DNA of 64,000 bases from Mucilaginibacter sp. (GTDB lineage Bacteria; Bacteroidota; Bacteroidia; Sphingobacteriales; Sphingobacteriaceae), in the NCBI RefSeq assembly GCF_028288225.1, contig NZ_JAQBOC010000080.1:1-64000 (forward strand), given 5' to 3'. Below the pieces are notes generated by a model. That model saw only the letters and a list, made by a program, of their open reading frames with translations, ran no database searches and was not told the origin of the DNA. Shown piece after piece: positions 17,987 to 26,399 of this stretch. Position 1 is the stretch's first letter. Each line of letters starts with the position of its first letter. The position numbers were made by a program, and so were the translations under genes.

Positions 17987-19459
17987 ATGAATAACAAGAT
18001 ATATATACTAACCATTGCTGCTATGGCTGCTGGATTAGTATCGTGTAAAAAAGATTTTTTGAATAAGCTACCCATATCGCAGGGTACAGTAGGTAATTAT
18101 TACAAAACGGCCAGCGATGCTGAAGGCGGATTAGTTGGTGCATACCAACAGGCATTTTTAACAGACCAATACTGGGTATGGGATTACACAACCAATGGCG
18201 ATGCGCGTGCAGATAACTGCTATGCCGGTGGGGACAACCCGGATAACTTTGGCGTTGATAATTTTACAACTACACCGCTTAACGGTAATATTACACGGGA
18301 TTGGCAAGGCCCTTACCAGGATATTTATGCTGCTAACACCGTAATTGATAAAGTGCCGCAAATTCCGGCTGCATCTTTTAGCGGGAACAGGCAGCAGGAA
18401 ATTATATCGGAAGCCAAGTTTATAAGGGCGTTATCATATTTTCAGCTGGTTACTTCTTATGGCGCTGTGCCGCTGGTTACATCAACTATAGCAGGTAAAT
18501 TTCAGCCTACACCATCACGTACCGCAGCAACAGAAATTTATGCGCAAATTGAAAAAGACCTGCTTGACGGCGAAAGTGTTTTACCTGCCTCATTTCCAAA
18601 TGTCGGGCGTGTAACAAAAGGCGCTGTACAAGCCCTGTTAGCTAAGGTTTATGCACAGGAAGGTAAATATCAGCAATGTTTAGATTATTGCAACAAGGTG
18701 ATTAGCGGACCTTATTCTCTGGTGCCCGACTACAAAACACTGTTTGACGGAACAAAAAACACAACTGAATCAATTTTTGAAATTCAGCATTCGTCAGCCA
18801 GCGGGTTTACTACCTATAATGTGTCATTATACCTGCCTGCTATTTTTGGTACCTATTCTTTCAAAAAGTTTAATTTGCCAACAAATGACTTGGTAGCATT
18901 GTACAAAAGCCAGAATGATAACATCCGTTTAAGTTCCTCTATTTATACAGCTGCTGTTAGTGCAGATGGCCTGGCAGCAGGCGACCCGATCCCGGCACCA
19001 TATACTAATAAATCGCCTACTGTTCCATTTTTATATAAATGGAAAACTAATATATCACAGTTTGGCGGCGGTACGGATAATACCATATTGCTGCGTTTAG
19101 CCGATATCATTCTGTTAAAGGCCGAAGCCCTAAACCAGTTAAACCAAACCCCTGCGGCTATACCTTTGGTTAACCAGATAAGGGCGAGGGTAAAGCTACC
19201 CGGCATAACTGCAACGTCAAAAGCTGATGTAGGCTTGGCCATACTAAATGAAAGGCGCATGGAATTAGCTTTTGAAGGCCAGCGCTGGAACGATTTGTTA
19301 AGATACGGCAGTGATTACACAATTACTTTGATGAAAAGCCAGGTTGACCCTTTTGGAAAGCCACTTAACTATGGTATAAATCAAAACAAATTGCTGTTCC
19401 CGGTACCATTAAATGAAATTCAGTTAGATGGTAACCTTACTCAAAATCCAGGTTATTAA
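17987..19459 (+). CDS. SusD/RagB-family glycan-binding lipoprotein
   Basis: 490 aa. Lipoprotein signal with a lipobox ending LVSC (Cys20), followed by KKDFLNKLP, the common SusD opening. The body has the SusD/RagB TPR-like helices: SEAKFIRALSYFQLVTSYGAVPLV and ALLAKVYAQEGKYQQCLDYCNKV. The end has ILNERRMELAFEGQRWNDLLRYG and a final QNPGY, all family hallmarks. It forms the lid over the SusC channel and binds the imported glycan at the cell surface. Followed by the stem-loop at 19485-19521. Confidence 0.93.
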   Translation: MNNKIYILTIAAMAAGLVSCKKDFLNKLPISQGTVGNYYKTASDAEGGLVGAYQQAFLTDQYWVWDYTTNGDARADNCYAGGDNPDNFGVDNFTTTPLNGNITRDWQGPYQDIYAANTVIDKVPQIPAASFSGNRQQEIISEAKFIRALSYFQLVTSYGAVPLVTSTIAGKFQPTPSRTAATEIYAQIEKDLLDGESVLPASFPNVGRVTKGAVQALLAKVYAQEGKYQQCLDYCNKVISGPYSLVPDYKTLFDGTKNTTESIFEIQHSSASGFTTYNVSLYLPAIFGTYSFKKFNLPTNDLVALYKSQNDNIRLSSSIYTAAVSADGLAAGDPIPAPYTNKSPTVPFLYKWKTNISQFGGGTDNTILLRLADIILLKAEALNQLNQTPAAIPLVNQIRARVKLPGITATSKADVGLAILNERRMELAFEGQRWNDLLRYGSDYTITLMKSQVDPFGKPLNYGINQNKLLFPVPLNEIQLDGNLTQNPGY

Positions 19460-19484
19460 TTAACTGTGATTATTTAGAAAATAT

Positions 19485-19521
19485 TAAAACGGCAACGAGA
19501 TGATTTCAAATTGCCGTTTTA
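19485..19521 (+). terminator. stem-loop after susD (terminator or attenuator)
   Basis: An 11-bp perfect stem (19485-19495 with 19511-19521, core ACGGCAA/TTGCCGT) with a 15-base loop lies between susD and the GH30 gene. The 3' arm ends in TTTTA rather than a long T run. Position suggests partial termination that lowers enzyme expression relative to SusCD; that effect is inferred. Confidence 0.55.
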
Positions 19522-19567
19522 GTTATATTAGCCAGCCAATTATTGTAATCATAATAAAATTAAAATC

Positions 19568-21010
19568 ATGTCAACTCTTTATAAGAATGCTTTTGCCCTT
19601 TTATTGTCAGTGTTTATATTGAATAATGCTTTTGGCCAACAGGCAGTACATCATACAGGCAATAAAACCGGGTTAAAAAGTAAAAAGGTGCAGTTTTGGC
19701 TTACTGATCCATCCGATTCTACATTGTTTAAACAAAAAGCTTCTGTCGAATTTGGTACCGTTACCAATCAATCCCCAACCATAAAAATTAATAGCTCTCA
19801 GGCTTATCAGTCTATAGATGGTTTTGGATATGCTTTAACAGGAGGGAGTGCCATGCTGATCAATAAAATGAGCACAGGTGGCAGGGCGAAATTATTGAAT
19901 GAGCTATTTACTACTAATGGCAGCTCAATTGGAGTGAGTTACTTACGGATCAGCGTTGGCTCATCGGATCTGGACGATCATGTTTTTTCTTATGATGACC
20001 TGCCCGAAGGTAAAACTGATCCTCAATTAAAAAAGTTTAGCCTGGCCGCTGATGAAACCAATTTGATCCCGGTTCTTAAACAAATACTGGCCATCAATCC
20101 AAAAATAAAAATATTGATATCACCATGGTCAGCACCCGCCTGGATGAAAACGAATGGAGAGACCCGCGGCGGTCATTTAAAGTCTGAATATTATAAAACC
20201 TATGCCCAATACTTTATAAGGTATATTAAAGGGATGCGGACAAGAGGGATAACGATAGATGCCTTAACTATTCAGAATGAGCCACTAAATCCTAAGAATA
20301 ATCCAAGCATGGTAATGGAAGCGCCGGAACAGGCTGATTTTATAGCCAATGATCTTGGTCCTGCTTTGGCGGCCGCGAAACTCAAAACAAAAATTATCCT
20401 GTATGATCATAATGCCGACAGGCCTGATTACCCGATCTCTATACTTGATAATAAAAAAGCCGCTAAATATGTTGATGGTTCTGCATTCCATTTATATGGC
20501 GGTAAAATTGATGCCTTATCAACAGTGCACAAGGCGCACCCGGATAAGAATTTGTATTTTACCGAGCAATGGGTAGGAGCACCGGGCAAGCTTAAAGAAG
20601 AATTGAATTTCCATATTAAGGAAATAATAATAGGTGCGACGCGCAATTGGAGCCGCAATGTTATTGAATGGAACCTGGCTTCAGATCAAAACCTGGAACC
20701 GCACACACCCGGGGGATGCACCGAATGTTTGGGAGCAATAACTATAACAGGCGATAATATTATCCGCAACCCTGCATATTACATTATTGCGCATGCCGCA
20801 AAATTTGTACGGCCCGGTTCAAAAAGGATAGAATCGAATTTACCTGCTAACCTGCCAAATGTTGCCTTTATTAATCCTGACGGCAAAATGGTTTTAATAG
20901 TTTATAATGACGATAAAGCACCGCAAGCCTTCAATATAATGTATGGTGAAAAGGCAATATCATCATCATTAAACCCCGGCGCTGTTGCTACATATACCTG
21001 GGGTTTATAA
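19568..21010 (+). CDS. GH30 glycoside hydrolase, probable beta-1,6-glucanase (GH30_3-like)
   Basis: 480 aa. Signal peptide at about 1-23. A (beta/alpha)8 barrel starts near DGFGYALTGGSA (84-94). Catalytic acid/base is Glu238 in TIQNEPL and the nucleophile is Glu333 in FTEQW, both in the positions expected for GH30. The segments KILISPWSAPAWMKTNG and NPKNNPSM resemble the subfamily that includes bacterial endo-beta-1,6-glucanases, while glucosylceramidase-type activity is the alternative. A small beta-sandwich closes the C-terminus. It follows SusC/SusD on the same strand, which makes a glycan such as fungal beta-1,6-glucan a plausible target. No lipobox is seen, so it is probably periplasmic. 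Confidence 0.85.
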   Translation: MSTLYKNAFALLLSVFILNNAFGQQAVHHTGNKTGLKSKKVQFWLTDPSDSTLFKQKASVEFGTVTNQSPTIKINSSQAYQSIDGFGYALTGGSAMLINKMSTGGRAKLLNELFTTNGSSIGVSYLRISVGSSDLDDHVFSYDDLPEGKTDPQLKKFSLAADETNLIPVLKQILAINPKIKILISPWSAPAWMKTNGETRGGHLKSEYYKTYAQYFIRYIKGMRTRGITIDALTIQNEPLNPKNNPSMVMEAPEQADFIANDLGPALAAAKLKTKIILYDHNADRPDYPISILDNKKAAKYVDGSAFHLYGGKIDALSTVHKAHPDKNLYFTEQWVGAPGKLKEELNFHIKEIIIGATRNWSRNVIEWNLASDQNLEPHTPGGCTECLGAITITGDNIIRNPAYYIIAHAAKFVRPGSKRIESNLPANLPNVAFINPDGKMVLIVYNDDKAPQAFNIMYGEKAISSSLNPGAVATYTWGL

Positions 21011-21015
21011 GCCGG

Positions 21016-21858
21016 CTATTTAAATAGCTTATTAAACACGGCATAAGGAATAGTATTGTTGGCAAAGGTAAAAGTACCTTCCCGGCTTATTTCTTCGGCA
21101 GCGCTCATAAATGAGCTGTAAGCTGCCCGTGAAAGCGATGAGCCAAGGCTTATCCTTTTTACACCAAGATCAGCGAGCTTGCTTACAGTAAAATCAGACA
21201 CGCCAAGGCCCATAACCACGTTAACGGGCCTTGGCGCTACTGCTTTAACTACCGCTTCAATTTCATTACGGTTTTTTAAACCCGGTGCAAAAAGCACATC
21301 GGCGCCGGCATTCGCAAAAGCCTCAAGGCGGCGGATGGTGTCCTTTAAGTCTGGCTTGCCATATATCAGATTCTCGGCCCTGGCCGTAAGTGTGAAATGA
21401 AATGATAAGCTTTTTGCAGCTTTTACTGCTGCCTTAACCCGTTCAACAGCCAGCTCAAATGGATAGATAGGGTCTTCCGGGTTACCGGTGGTATCTTCTA
21501 TGGAACCGCCAACCAAACCAGTTTGTGCCGCAAGTAATATGGTTTCAGCACAAGTTTCAGGGGCTTTACCAAAACCATTTTCAAGATCGGCTGATAGGGG
21601 CAGGTTGGTTGCCATAACAATATCATGTGCATTTTTCAGCGTTTGATCGCGGCTAACTGCGCACAATCCATCTGGTTTGGCCAGTGAAAATGCAAGGCCG
21701 GCGCTGGTGGTAGCAAGCGCCTCGAAACCCAGGCTTTCCAAAATTTTCGCCGAACCCGCATCCCAGGGATTAGGAATAACAAATATACCCTGGCGTTCGT
21801 GCAATGCTCTAAATGCTTCGGCCTTAATAGCCTGCGTATTACTATTAGGTGTTTCCAT
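21016..21858 (-). CDS. isocitrate lyase/PEP mutase family protein
   Basis: 280 aa TIM-barrel protein with the family signatures: NPWDAGSAKILESLGFEALA at residues about 30-50, PLSADLENGFG (metal-binding acidic residues, near 90-101), and GSIEDTTG where PEP mutases and oxaloacetate/methylisocitrate lyases place a conserved acidic pair. It lacks the KKCGH loop of true isocitrate lyases. The reaction is therefore unknown, either C-C or P-C bond cleavage on an alpha-keto acid. It ends five bases from the convergent GH30 gene. Confidence 0.85.
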   Translation of the reverse strand: METPNSNTQAIKAEAFRALHERQGIFVIPNPWDAGSAKILESLGFEALATTSAGLAFSLAKPDGLCAVSRDQTLKNAHDIVMATNLPLSADLENGFGKAPETCAETILLAAQTGLVGGSIEDTTGNPEDPIYPFELAVERVKAAVKAAKSLSFHFTLTARAENLIYGKPDLKDTIRRLEAFANAGADVLFAPGLKNRNEIEAVVKAVAPRPVNVVMGLGVSDFTVSKLADLGVKRISLGSSLSRAAYSSFMSAAEEISREGTFTFANNTIPYAVFNKLFK

Positions 21859-21915
21859 TTATATAGGTGTATAATTGAAAGAGCGTAAAATTAATGAATA
21901 TTGAAGCAATAAAAA

Positions 21916-22791
21916 TTAGTGAGATAAAACATGGCGTTTAATTAATCCACCTTTAACTTCAGATACTGAATGGGTAATAATAAACGCATTAGGATCTACC
22001 TGTTGCACAGTACTTACAAGGCGGGATACATCAAGCCGTGTTATCACAACGTATAGAATATCAATGTCTTTATCTTCAATTGTATTTTTTCCAAAACCCC
22101 GTTCGCCTTTATAAACGGTAACGCCCCGGTGTAACTGGCGGATGATCACATTTTTTACCAGCTCGCTTTTGGGCGATATAATGGTAACCGCTGTATATTC
22201 GTCAAAGCCCTGTATAATGTAATTGATAGTTTGCGAAGCAGCAAGATAGGTAAGGATAGAATATAAAGCGGATTGGACCCCTAAAAAGAAGGCTGCAACA
22301 CCAAATATCGCAATATTGATGGTAAGGATTATTTGCCCGACAGATAAAAATGATTTAGGGTTAATATAAACTGCCAGCAGTTCAGTCCCATCAATTACAC
22401 ATCCGCCACGCATGGCCAAACCTATTCCGGTGCCCAGGAAAAATCCGCCGAATACAGCTGTTAACAATTTATCATTAGTAACCTGCGGGAAATTAATAAA
22501 ATACAATACGAGCGATAATATTAAAATGGCAATTAAGGTTTTAATAGCATACAGTTTATTTATCCGCTTATAACCCAGCCATATAAAAGGTACGTTTATA
22601 ACTATAATTAAAATTGATATTGGCCAATTGGTTATTGAGCTGATCAGCAGTGAGATCCCCGTTACACCTCCATCAATAAATTCATTGGGGATCAAAAAGC
22701 CCTTCAAGCCAAATGCAGCGCTGAATATTCCTGTTGTAATAAGTAACGTATTGATTATCTCCTTCCGAAAGTTTACTCTGCGTCTTTTCAT
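21916..22791 (-). CDS. YitT family membrane protein (DUF161 + DUF2179)
   Basis: 291 aa. Five or six membrane helices occupy residues about 12-190 with the family motifs GGVTGISLLIS and RGGCVIDGTELLAVY. The C-terminal about 85 residues form the soluble DUF2179 domain (AVTIISPKSELVKN, GVTVYKGERGFG). The architecture and length are typical for YitT/YqfU. The function is unknown; transport or membrane regulation is usually assumed. A 14-residue basic N-terminus precedes the first helix. Confidence 0.9.
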   Translation of the reverse strand: MKRRRVNFRKEIINTLLITTGIFSAAFGLKGFLIPNEFIDGGVTGISLLISSITNWPISILIIVINVPFIWLGYKRINKLYAIKTLIAILILSLVLYFINFPQVTNDKLLTAVFGGFFLGTGIGLAMRGGCVIDGTELLAVYINPKSFLSVGQIILTINIAIFGVAAFFLGVQSALYSILTYLAASQTINYIIQGFDEYTAVTIISPKSELVKNVIIRQLHRGVTVYKGERGFGKNTIEDKDIDILYVVITRLDVSRLVSTVQQVDPNAFIITHSVSEVKGGLIKRHVLSH

Positions 22792-22903
22792 ATAATTGAT
22801 TAGTTATGTTTTAAAATTATCAAAAAATTACGGCTTAACGCTTTAATAACTGATCATTTACAACCTTAGGCGTTAATACTTACAATAAAATATTTTGTAT
22901 TTA

Positions 22904-22933
22904 ACGTCCCTCACAACCAAATGAAAGGGACGT
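22904..22933 (-). terminator. stem-loop downstream of 22946-23407
   Basis: ACGTCCCT and AGGGACGT give a perfect 8-bp stem with a 14-base loop, starting 12 bases past the stop codon of the minus-strand gene at 22946-23407. No clean T run follows on that strand, so termination is likely but not certain. Confidence 0.45.
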
Positions 22934-22945
22934 CAGGCAGTTGAT

Positions 22946-23407
22946 TCAAATTATTGCCTTGATCATCACCTCCCATTGAGCTGCTACTTGTGCAGTTCGC
23001 TTAAGGCGTCCTTCATTATCAATATATCTCTGGTAAAAAACAATATGATGAAGAGGCTGCTGGTCTTTGCCAAGTAGAACCAATTGCAGCTGCTGAATTG
23101 CCTTGCCCTGCTTTTTTTCTTCAAGCATACAACCTGTTATACTTTTAAGATCTATAAGTTGCGGGCTGTAATCTTTCAGGGCCATTTTTATAATGATTTT
23201 TTTCGCCCGGTCTATTGCAAGAACAAAGGAATCAAACTGTTCAATAGCCTGTAATGAAAGGTTGAGATTCTTTTCTATCGCAGACAGTTCATTACTTATC
23301 TTTTTCGCTTTCTTGATGCGGGCGCTTCTTACAGCCAGGTAAATCGGAATAAATATAATAATGCACAGAATAGCCGTAATGAGAATATTCTCAGTAGTAT
23401 GAGTCAT
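22946..23407 (-). CDS. unknown protein with single N-terminal membrane helix
   Basis: 153 aa. Residues about 8-27 form one membrane helix followed by RSARIKKAKK, so the remaining about 120 residues are expected in the cytoplasm. They begin with a helical stretch (ISNELSAIEKNLNLSLQAIEQFDSF split over 37-61) and end in a mixed region with VFYQRYIDNEGRLK. I do not recognise a family. It lies between YitT and a small secreted protein on the same strand with gaps over 70 bases, so operon membership is unclear. Confidence 0.65.
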   Translation of the reverse strand: MTHTTENILITAILCIIIFIPIYLAVRSARIKKAKKISNELSAIEKNLNLSLQAIEQFDSFVLAIDRAKKIIIKMALKDYSPQLIDLKSITGCMLEEKKQGKAIQQLQLVLLGKDQQPLHHIVFYQRYIDNEGRLKRTAQVAAQWEVMIKAII

Positions 23408-23478
23408 TTTTTTTTAATTTTAAGGTGAAAATTCAGCGTGTTTTACGCTTTACTATGTTTAATTATTAAACATAAATT

Positions 23479-23826
23479 TTACCCAAAAAAATGATACGGG
23501 AATAATAATGACCGGATAAATTGCTGCCGGTGAATAACATGCAGCCGGTTTTGGAGAAATAAAGTATGGTAGGCAATTGTAAGTCCATCTCCCGATACAT
23601 TTAAATTACCGATCCATAAGGGTTTAACTGATCCATAGATAGGATGGGAAATAACTCCCTGGTGAACAATCTTATCTATTGAAAGTGCATGGGCCTGGAT
23701 CTTTATGCCGGTCTGGTAATAATCAGCGCCCTGGTTCCCATAATGATAGGGTGCACTGTAAGCCTCCTGATCAATAACAGAAAATAAAAAAAGCGCTAAA
23801 ATTAATTTTAACAGTGCCTTATGCAT
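23479..23826 (-). CDS. small secreted protein of unknown function
   Basis: 115 aa. Residues 1-24 look like a signal peptide (MHKALLKLILALFLFSV, cut near AYSA). The mature part is rich in His and Tyr (PYHYGNQGADYYQTG) with alternating polar and hydrophobic residues that suggest beta-strands. No family recognised. It has no stop-free overlap on the opposite strand and has a plausible start, so I think it is real but give it modest confidence. Confidence 0.5.
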   Translation of the reverse strand: MHKALLKLILALFLFSVIDQEAYSAPYHYGNQGADYYQTGIKIQAHALSIDKIVHQGVISHPIYGSVKPLWIGNLNVSGDGLTIAYHTLFLQNRLHVIHRQQFIRSLLFPYHFFG

Positions 23827-24038
23827 ACGGCAAAGATAAGGCTTTAATGTTAGGGAGAGCAGGAGAAGGTCATTTCCCCTTTTTGTTTTTTAAAATGGTT
23901 AATCTTTTTACGCAGGCATAATTGTCATAATTCCCCCCTTATGTTGTCATTCCTGGCACCTGCGTAAAAGTATTATCCGCTGTATGTTTGTATTATTCAA
24001 TAGCACAAATAATATTAACCACAATAAATTAAACAATT

Positions 24039-24464
24039 ATGAAACAGATAAACGGATACATTGGCTTTAATGGTAAATGCCGTGAAGCGATGACTTTTTA
24101 CCACGAGTGTTTTGGCGGAGATTTGGTTTTATCGCCAATTGAAGGTTCACCTATTGAAAATGTGTGCCCGCCGGCCATGAAGGATCAGATCATGAACGCC
24201 TCATTAACATTGCCTGATGGTAATATACTGGTAATGGGATCGGACATGACAGGCCCCTGGGGGCATATTGAAGGAAACAATGTATCGCTGTTAATTAACT
24301 GCAGCAGCGAGGAAGAAATTAACAGGCTGTACAAAAAACTTTCTGAAGGCGGTAAAATAATGGATGAGTTAAAAGTTCAATTTTGGGGAGATCTGTTTGG
24401 TGTTTTCCAGGACAGGTTTGGCACTAATTGGATGGTAATTTATAGTAAAAACGAAAATCAATAA
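24039..24464 (+). CDS. VOC family protein, PhnB-like
   Basis: 141 aa. The N-terminal pattern INGYIGFNGKCREAMTFYHECFGG and the C-terminal FGVFQDRFGTNWMV are diagnostic of PhnB-like glyoxalase/bleomycin-resistance-fold proteins. The usual metal ligands are not conserved, as in most PhnB-like members, and no activity can be assigned. A TATGTTTG box (23983-23990) fits the Bacteroidota -7 consensus 48 bases upstream. First gene of a plus-strand run to 27812 with short gaps (4, 2, 11, 60 and 7 bases), probably one operon. Confidence 0.85.
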   Translation: MKQINGYIGFNGKCREAMTFYHECFGGDLVLSPIEGSPIENVCPPAMKDQIMNASLTLPDGNILVMGSDMTGPWGHIEGNNVSLLINCSSEEEINRLYKKLSEGGKIMDELKVQFWGDLFGVFQDRFGTNWMVIYSKNENQ

Positions 24465-24467
24465 GCC

Positions 24468-25000
24468 ATGAATATTTTATTAACCGTACTTATCATTATT
24501 GCAGCCCTTGTTGTTTTGTTTTTATAGCAGCGGCCGTGGTAAAAAAAGATTATACCGTTCAGCAACAGGTGATCATTAATAAAAACACCAGCGATGTATT
24601 TGATTACATCAAACTACTTAAAAACCAACGGAGTTTTAACAAATGGGCTATGATGGACCCTGATGCCAAAATGGATTATATTGGGACAGACGGAACGGTT
24701 GGGTTTATTTACACCTGGGACAGTGAAAATAAAAACGTAGGAAAAGGTGAACAGGAAATAAAAAGTATTACCGGCAACACCCGCATTGACAGCGAGGTGA
24801 AGTTTGAGAAGCCTTTTAAAAACGTAGCTGAAGTTTTTATGGAGACCATGGCGGTATCTGAAAACCAAACAAGCGTACAATGGGCAATGAATGGCAAAAA
24901 CCCATATCCCATGAACATTATGAATCTTTTTATACCCGGTATGCTTAGCAAGGACATGGGAACAAGCCTGAATAATCTGAAAAGTATCCTGGAGAGCTGA
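24468..25000 (+). CDS. SRPBCC family protein with N-terminal frameshift
   Basis: The soluble part (from 24536) is 154 aa of the START/SRPBCC fold: a YTVQQQVIINKNTSDVFDYI opening, FNKWAMMDPDAKMDYIGTDG, then the SRPBCC helix near the C-terminus. Relatives in Bacteroidota usually begin with a hydrophobic anchor just before this domain. Here an ATG at 24468, four bases after the VOC stop, encodes 19 residues of exactly such an anchor and then meets TAG at 24525. Reading on in the -1 frame from 24524 (ATA GCA GCG GCC GTG GTA) rejoins the anchor to the domain. So the gene has a one-base deletion, or slips at G-TTT-TTA-TAG, or restarts at the GTG at 24536. See findings. Confidence 0.75.
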
Positions 25001-25001
25001 A

Positions 25002-25424
25002 ATGATCATTAAAAAGAAGCCGACACCCAATCCGGAACTTAAAAAGCTTGAAAAGCTGGTTGGCATCTGGAATGTCTCGGGTGAAGTATGCGGTCAGGTT
25101 AGTTACAGTTGGATGGAAGGAGGCTTTTTTTTAGTACAATATGTAGACCTGGAAGGAGCTAAAGGCCTTGAATTTATTGGGTACGATGAAGAAAGCGGAA
25201 CACTAAAGTCGCACTATTTTGATGATGATGGCAAAGTACTTGAATATACCTATACGGTAAATGAAACAGATCATGTAGTATCTATTGATATGCCGGGAAT
25301 TAAAGGGGAATTTAATGGCAAGTACAGCAATAACGGAAATACCATAACCGGCATTTGGCGCTGGAAACAAGATGGCGAGGACCTGGGATATAAGGCAATA
25401 TTTACCAAAGTACACTTAAGTTAA
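25002..25424 (+). CDS. DUF1579/lipocalin-like protein of unknown function
   Basis: 140 aa cytosolic protein. LEKLVGIWNVSGEV, SYSWMEGGFFLVQYV, IGYDEESGTLKSHYFD and GIWRWKQDGE repeat the strand pattern of DUF1579-like lipocalin-fold proteins (GxW near the start, then aromatic strands). Ligand unknown. Starts one base after the SRPBCC stop, so it is likely translated together with it. Confidence 0.75.
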   Translation: MIIKKKPTPNPELKKLEKLVGIWNVSGEVCGQVSYSWMEGGFFLVQYVDLEGAKGLEFIGYDEESGTLKSHYFDDDGKVLEYTYTVNETDHVVSIDMPGIKGEFNGKYSNNGNTITGIWRWKQDGEDLGYKAIFTKVHLS

Positions 25425-25435
25425 ATGATAAACCA

Positions 25436-25945
25436 ATGAAAACACAGGAAATTACAAAGGACGTAAATGAGGCATTGAGCGGACTTATAACACTTCTTTC
25501 AAGGTTTGACCAGGAACAAATTAATGTTGTCCCGTTTGAAGGAAGCTGGACCGCCGGTCAATTGGCGCAACATATGGTTAAGGCAAACTCAGGGTTTGCA
25601 GATATATTAAAAGGGCCGGTTAAGGACACTGAAAGAAAACCGGATGAAGTTATACCAAAAATAAAAGGTGACTTCCTGAACTTTAATATCAAAATGAAAG
25701 CTCCGGATATTCTTATCCCTGAAGCTAAAAACTATGATAAAAATGAATTGGTTTCTGGCTTAAAAAGTATCAGGGAAAATGTGGTTAATGCGGCTGAAAC
25801 ACTTGATCTGACAAAAACATGTATGGCTTTTGAGCTGCCCGTATATGGTTATTTGACAAGGCAGGAGGCGGTTGCTTTTGTAACTTGCCATACCCTAAGG
25901 CATACACACCAGTTAAAAAATATTTATCAAAAGCTTATTGAATAA
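25436..25945 (+). CDS. DinB family protein
   Basis: 169 aa. Four-helix-bundle pattern with FEGSWTAGQLAQHMVKANSGF (first conserved His of the metal site) and VTCHTLRHTHQL near the C-terminus (the His pair on the last helix), as in DinB/YfiT-like putative metalloenzymes. Many members are thiol-S-transferases or unknown. Within the VOC-MATE run. Confidence 0.85.
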   Translation: MKTQEITKDVNEALSGLITLLSRFDQEQINVVPFEGSWTAGQLAQHMVKANSGFADILKGPVKDTERKPDEVIPKIKGDFLNFNIKMKAPDILIPEAKNYDKNELVSGLKSIRENVVNAAETLDLTKTCMAFELPVYGYLTRQEAVAFVTCHTLRHTHQLKNIYQKLIE

Positions 25946-26005
25946 TTAATAACTGTAATTAAACTTATTATTATAAATTACAATCACCAATAAAAAAAAA
26001 TCACG

Positions 26006-26392
26006 ATGAAAAAAATTAACATTCTTTTTTGGGTTTTTAACGGCTTGTTAGCTGCCCTTATGCTATTTTCTGCCATATCAGGCTTTCTTAACCCGGAAGC
26101 CGCTAAGGAAATAGTGACCAAACATTTAGGTTATCCTGAGTATTTTGGCGCATCGCTAAGCGTAGCTAAAATATTAGGCGTTATAGCAATACTTATCCCC
26201 GGCTTTGCGCGACTTAAAGAATGGGCATACGCAGGTTTTGCATTTGATTTGATCTGGGCTACCTATTCAAGCATATCCGTTGGTGATCCGGCAAAACAGT
26301 GGAGCTTCATGTTTGTATTCATCATTCTTTTTGCCCTCGCTTATATCTATCATTTAAAAAAACAAAAAGCGGCGGCTGGCAGTACTAAATAA
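26006..26392 (+). CDS. DoxX-like membrane protein
   Basis: 128 aa with four membrane helices. KILGVIAILIPGFARLKEWAYAGF is the second-helix signature of DoxX-like proteins and the segment before it, HLGYPEYFG, is also typical. Unknown electron-transfer or membrane role. Start ATG at 26006 after an AT-rich stretch. Confidence 0.85.
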   Translation: MKKINILFWVFNGLLAALMLFSAISGFLNPEAAKEIVTKHLGYPEYFGASLSVAKILGVIAILIPGFARLKEWAYAGFAFDLIWATYSSISVGDPAKQWSFMFVFIILFALAYIYHLKKQKAAAGSTK

Positions 26393-26399
26393 AAAAATA

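Noticed and set aside
24614..25066. 150-codon minus-strand reading frame opposite the SRPBCC gene
   Set aside because: It lies opposite a gene with clear SRPBCC features and has no family match.
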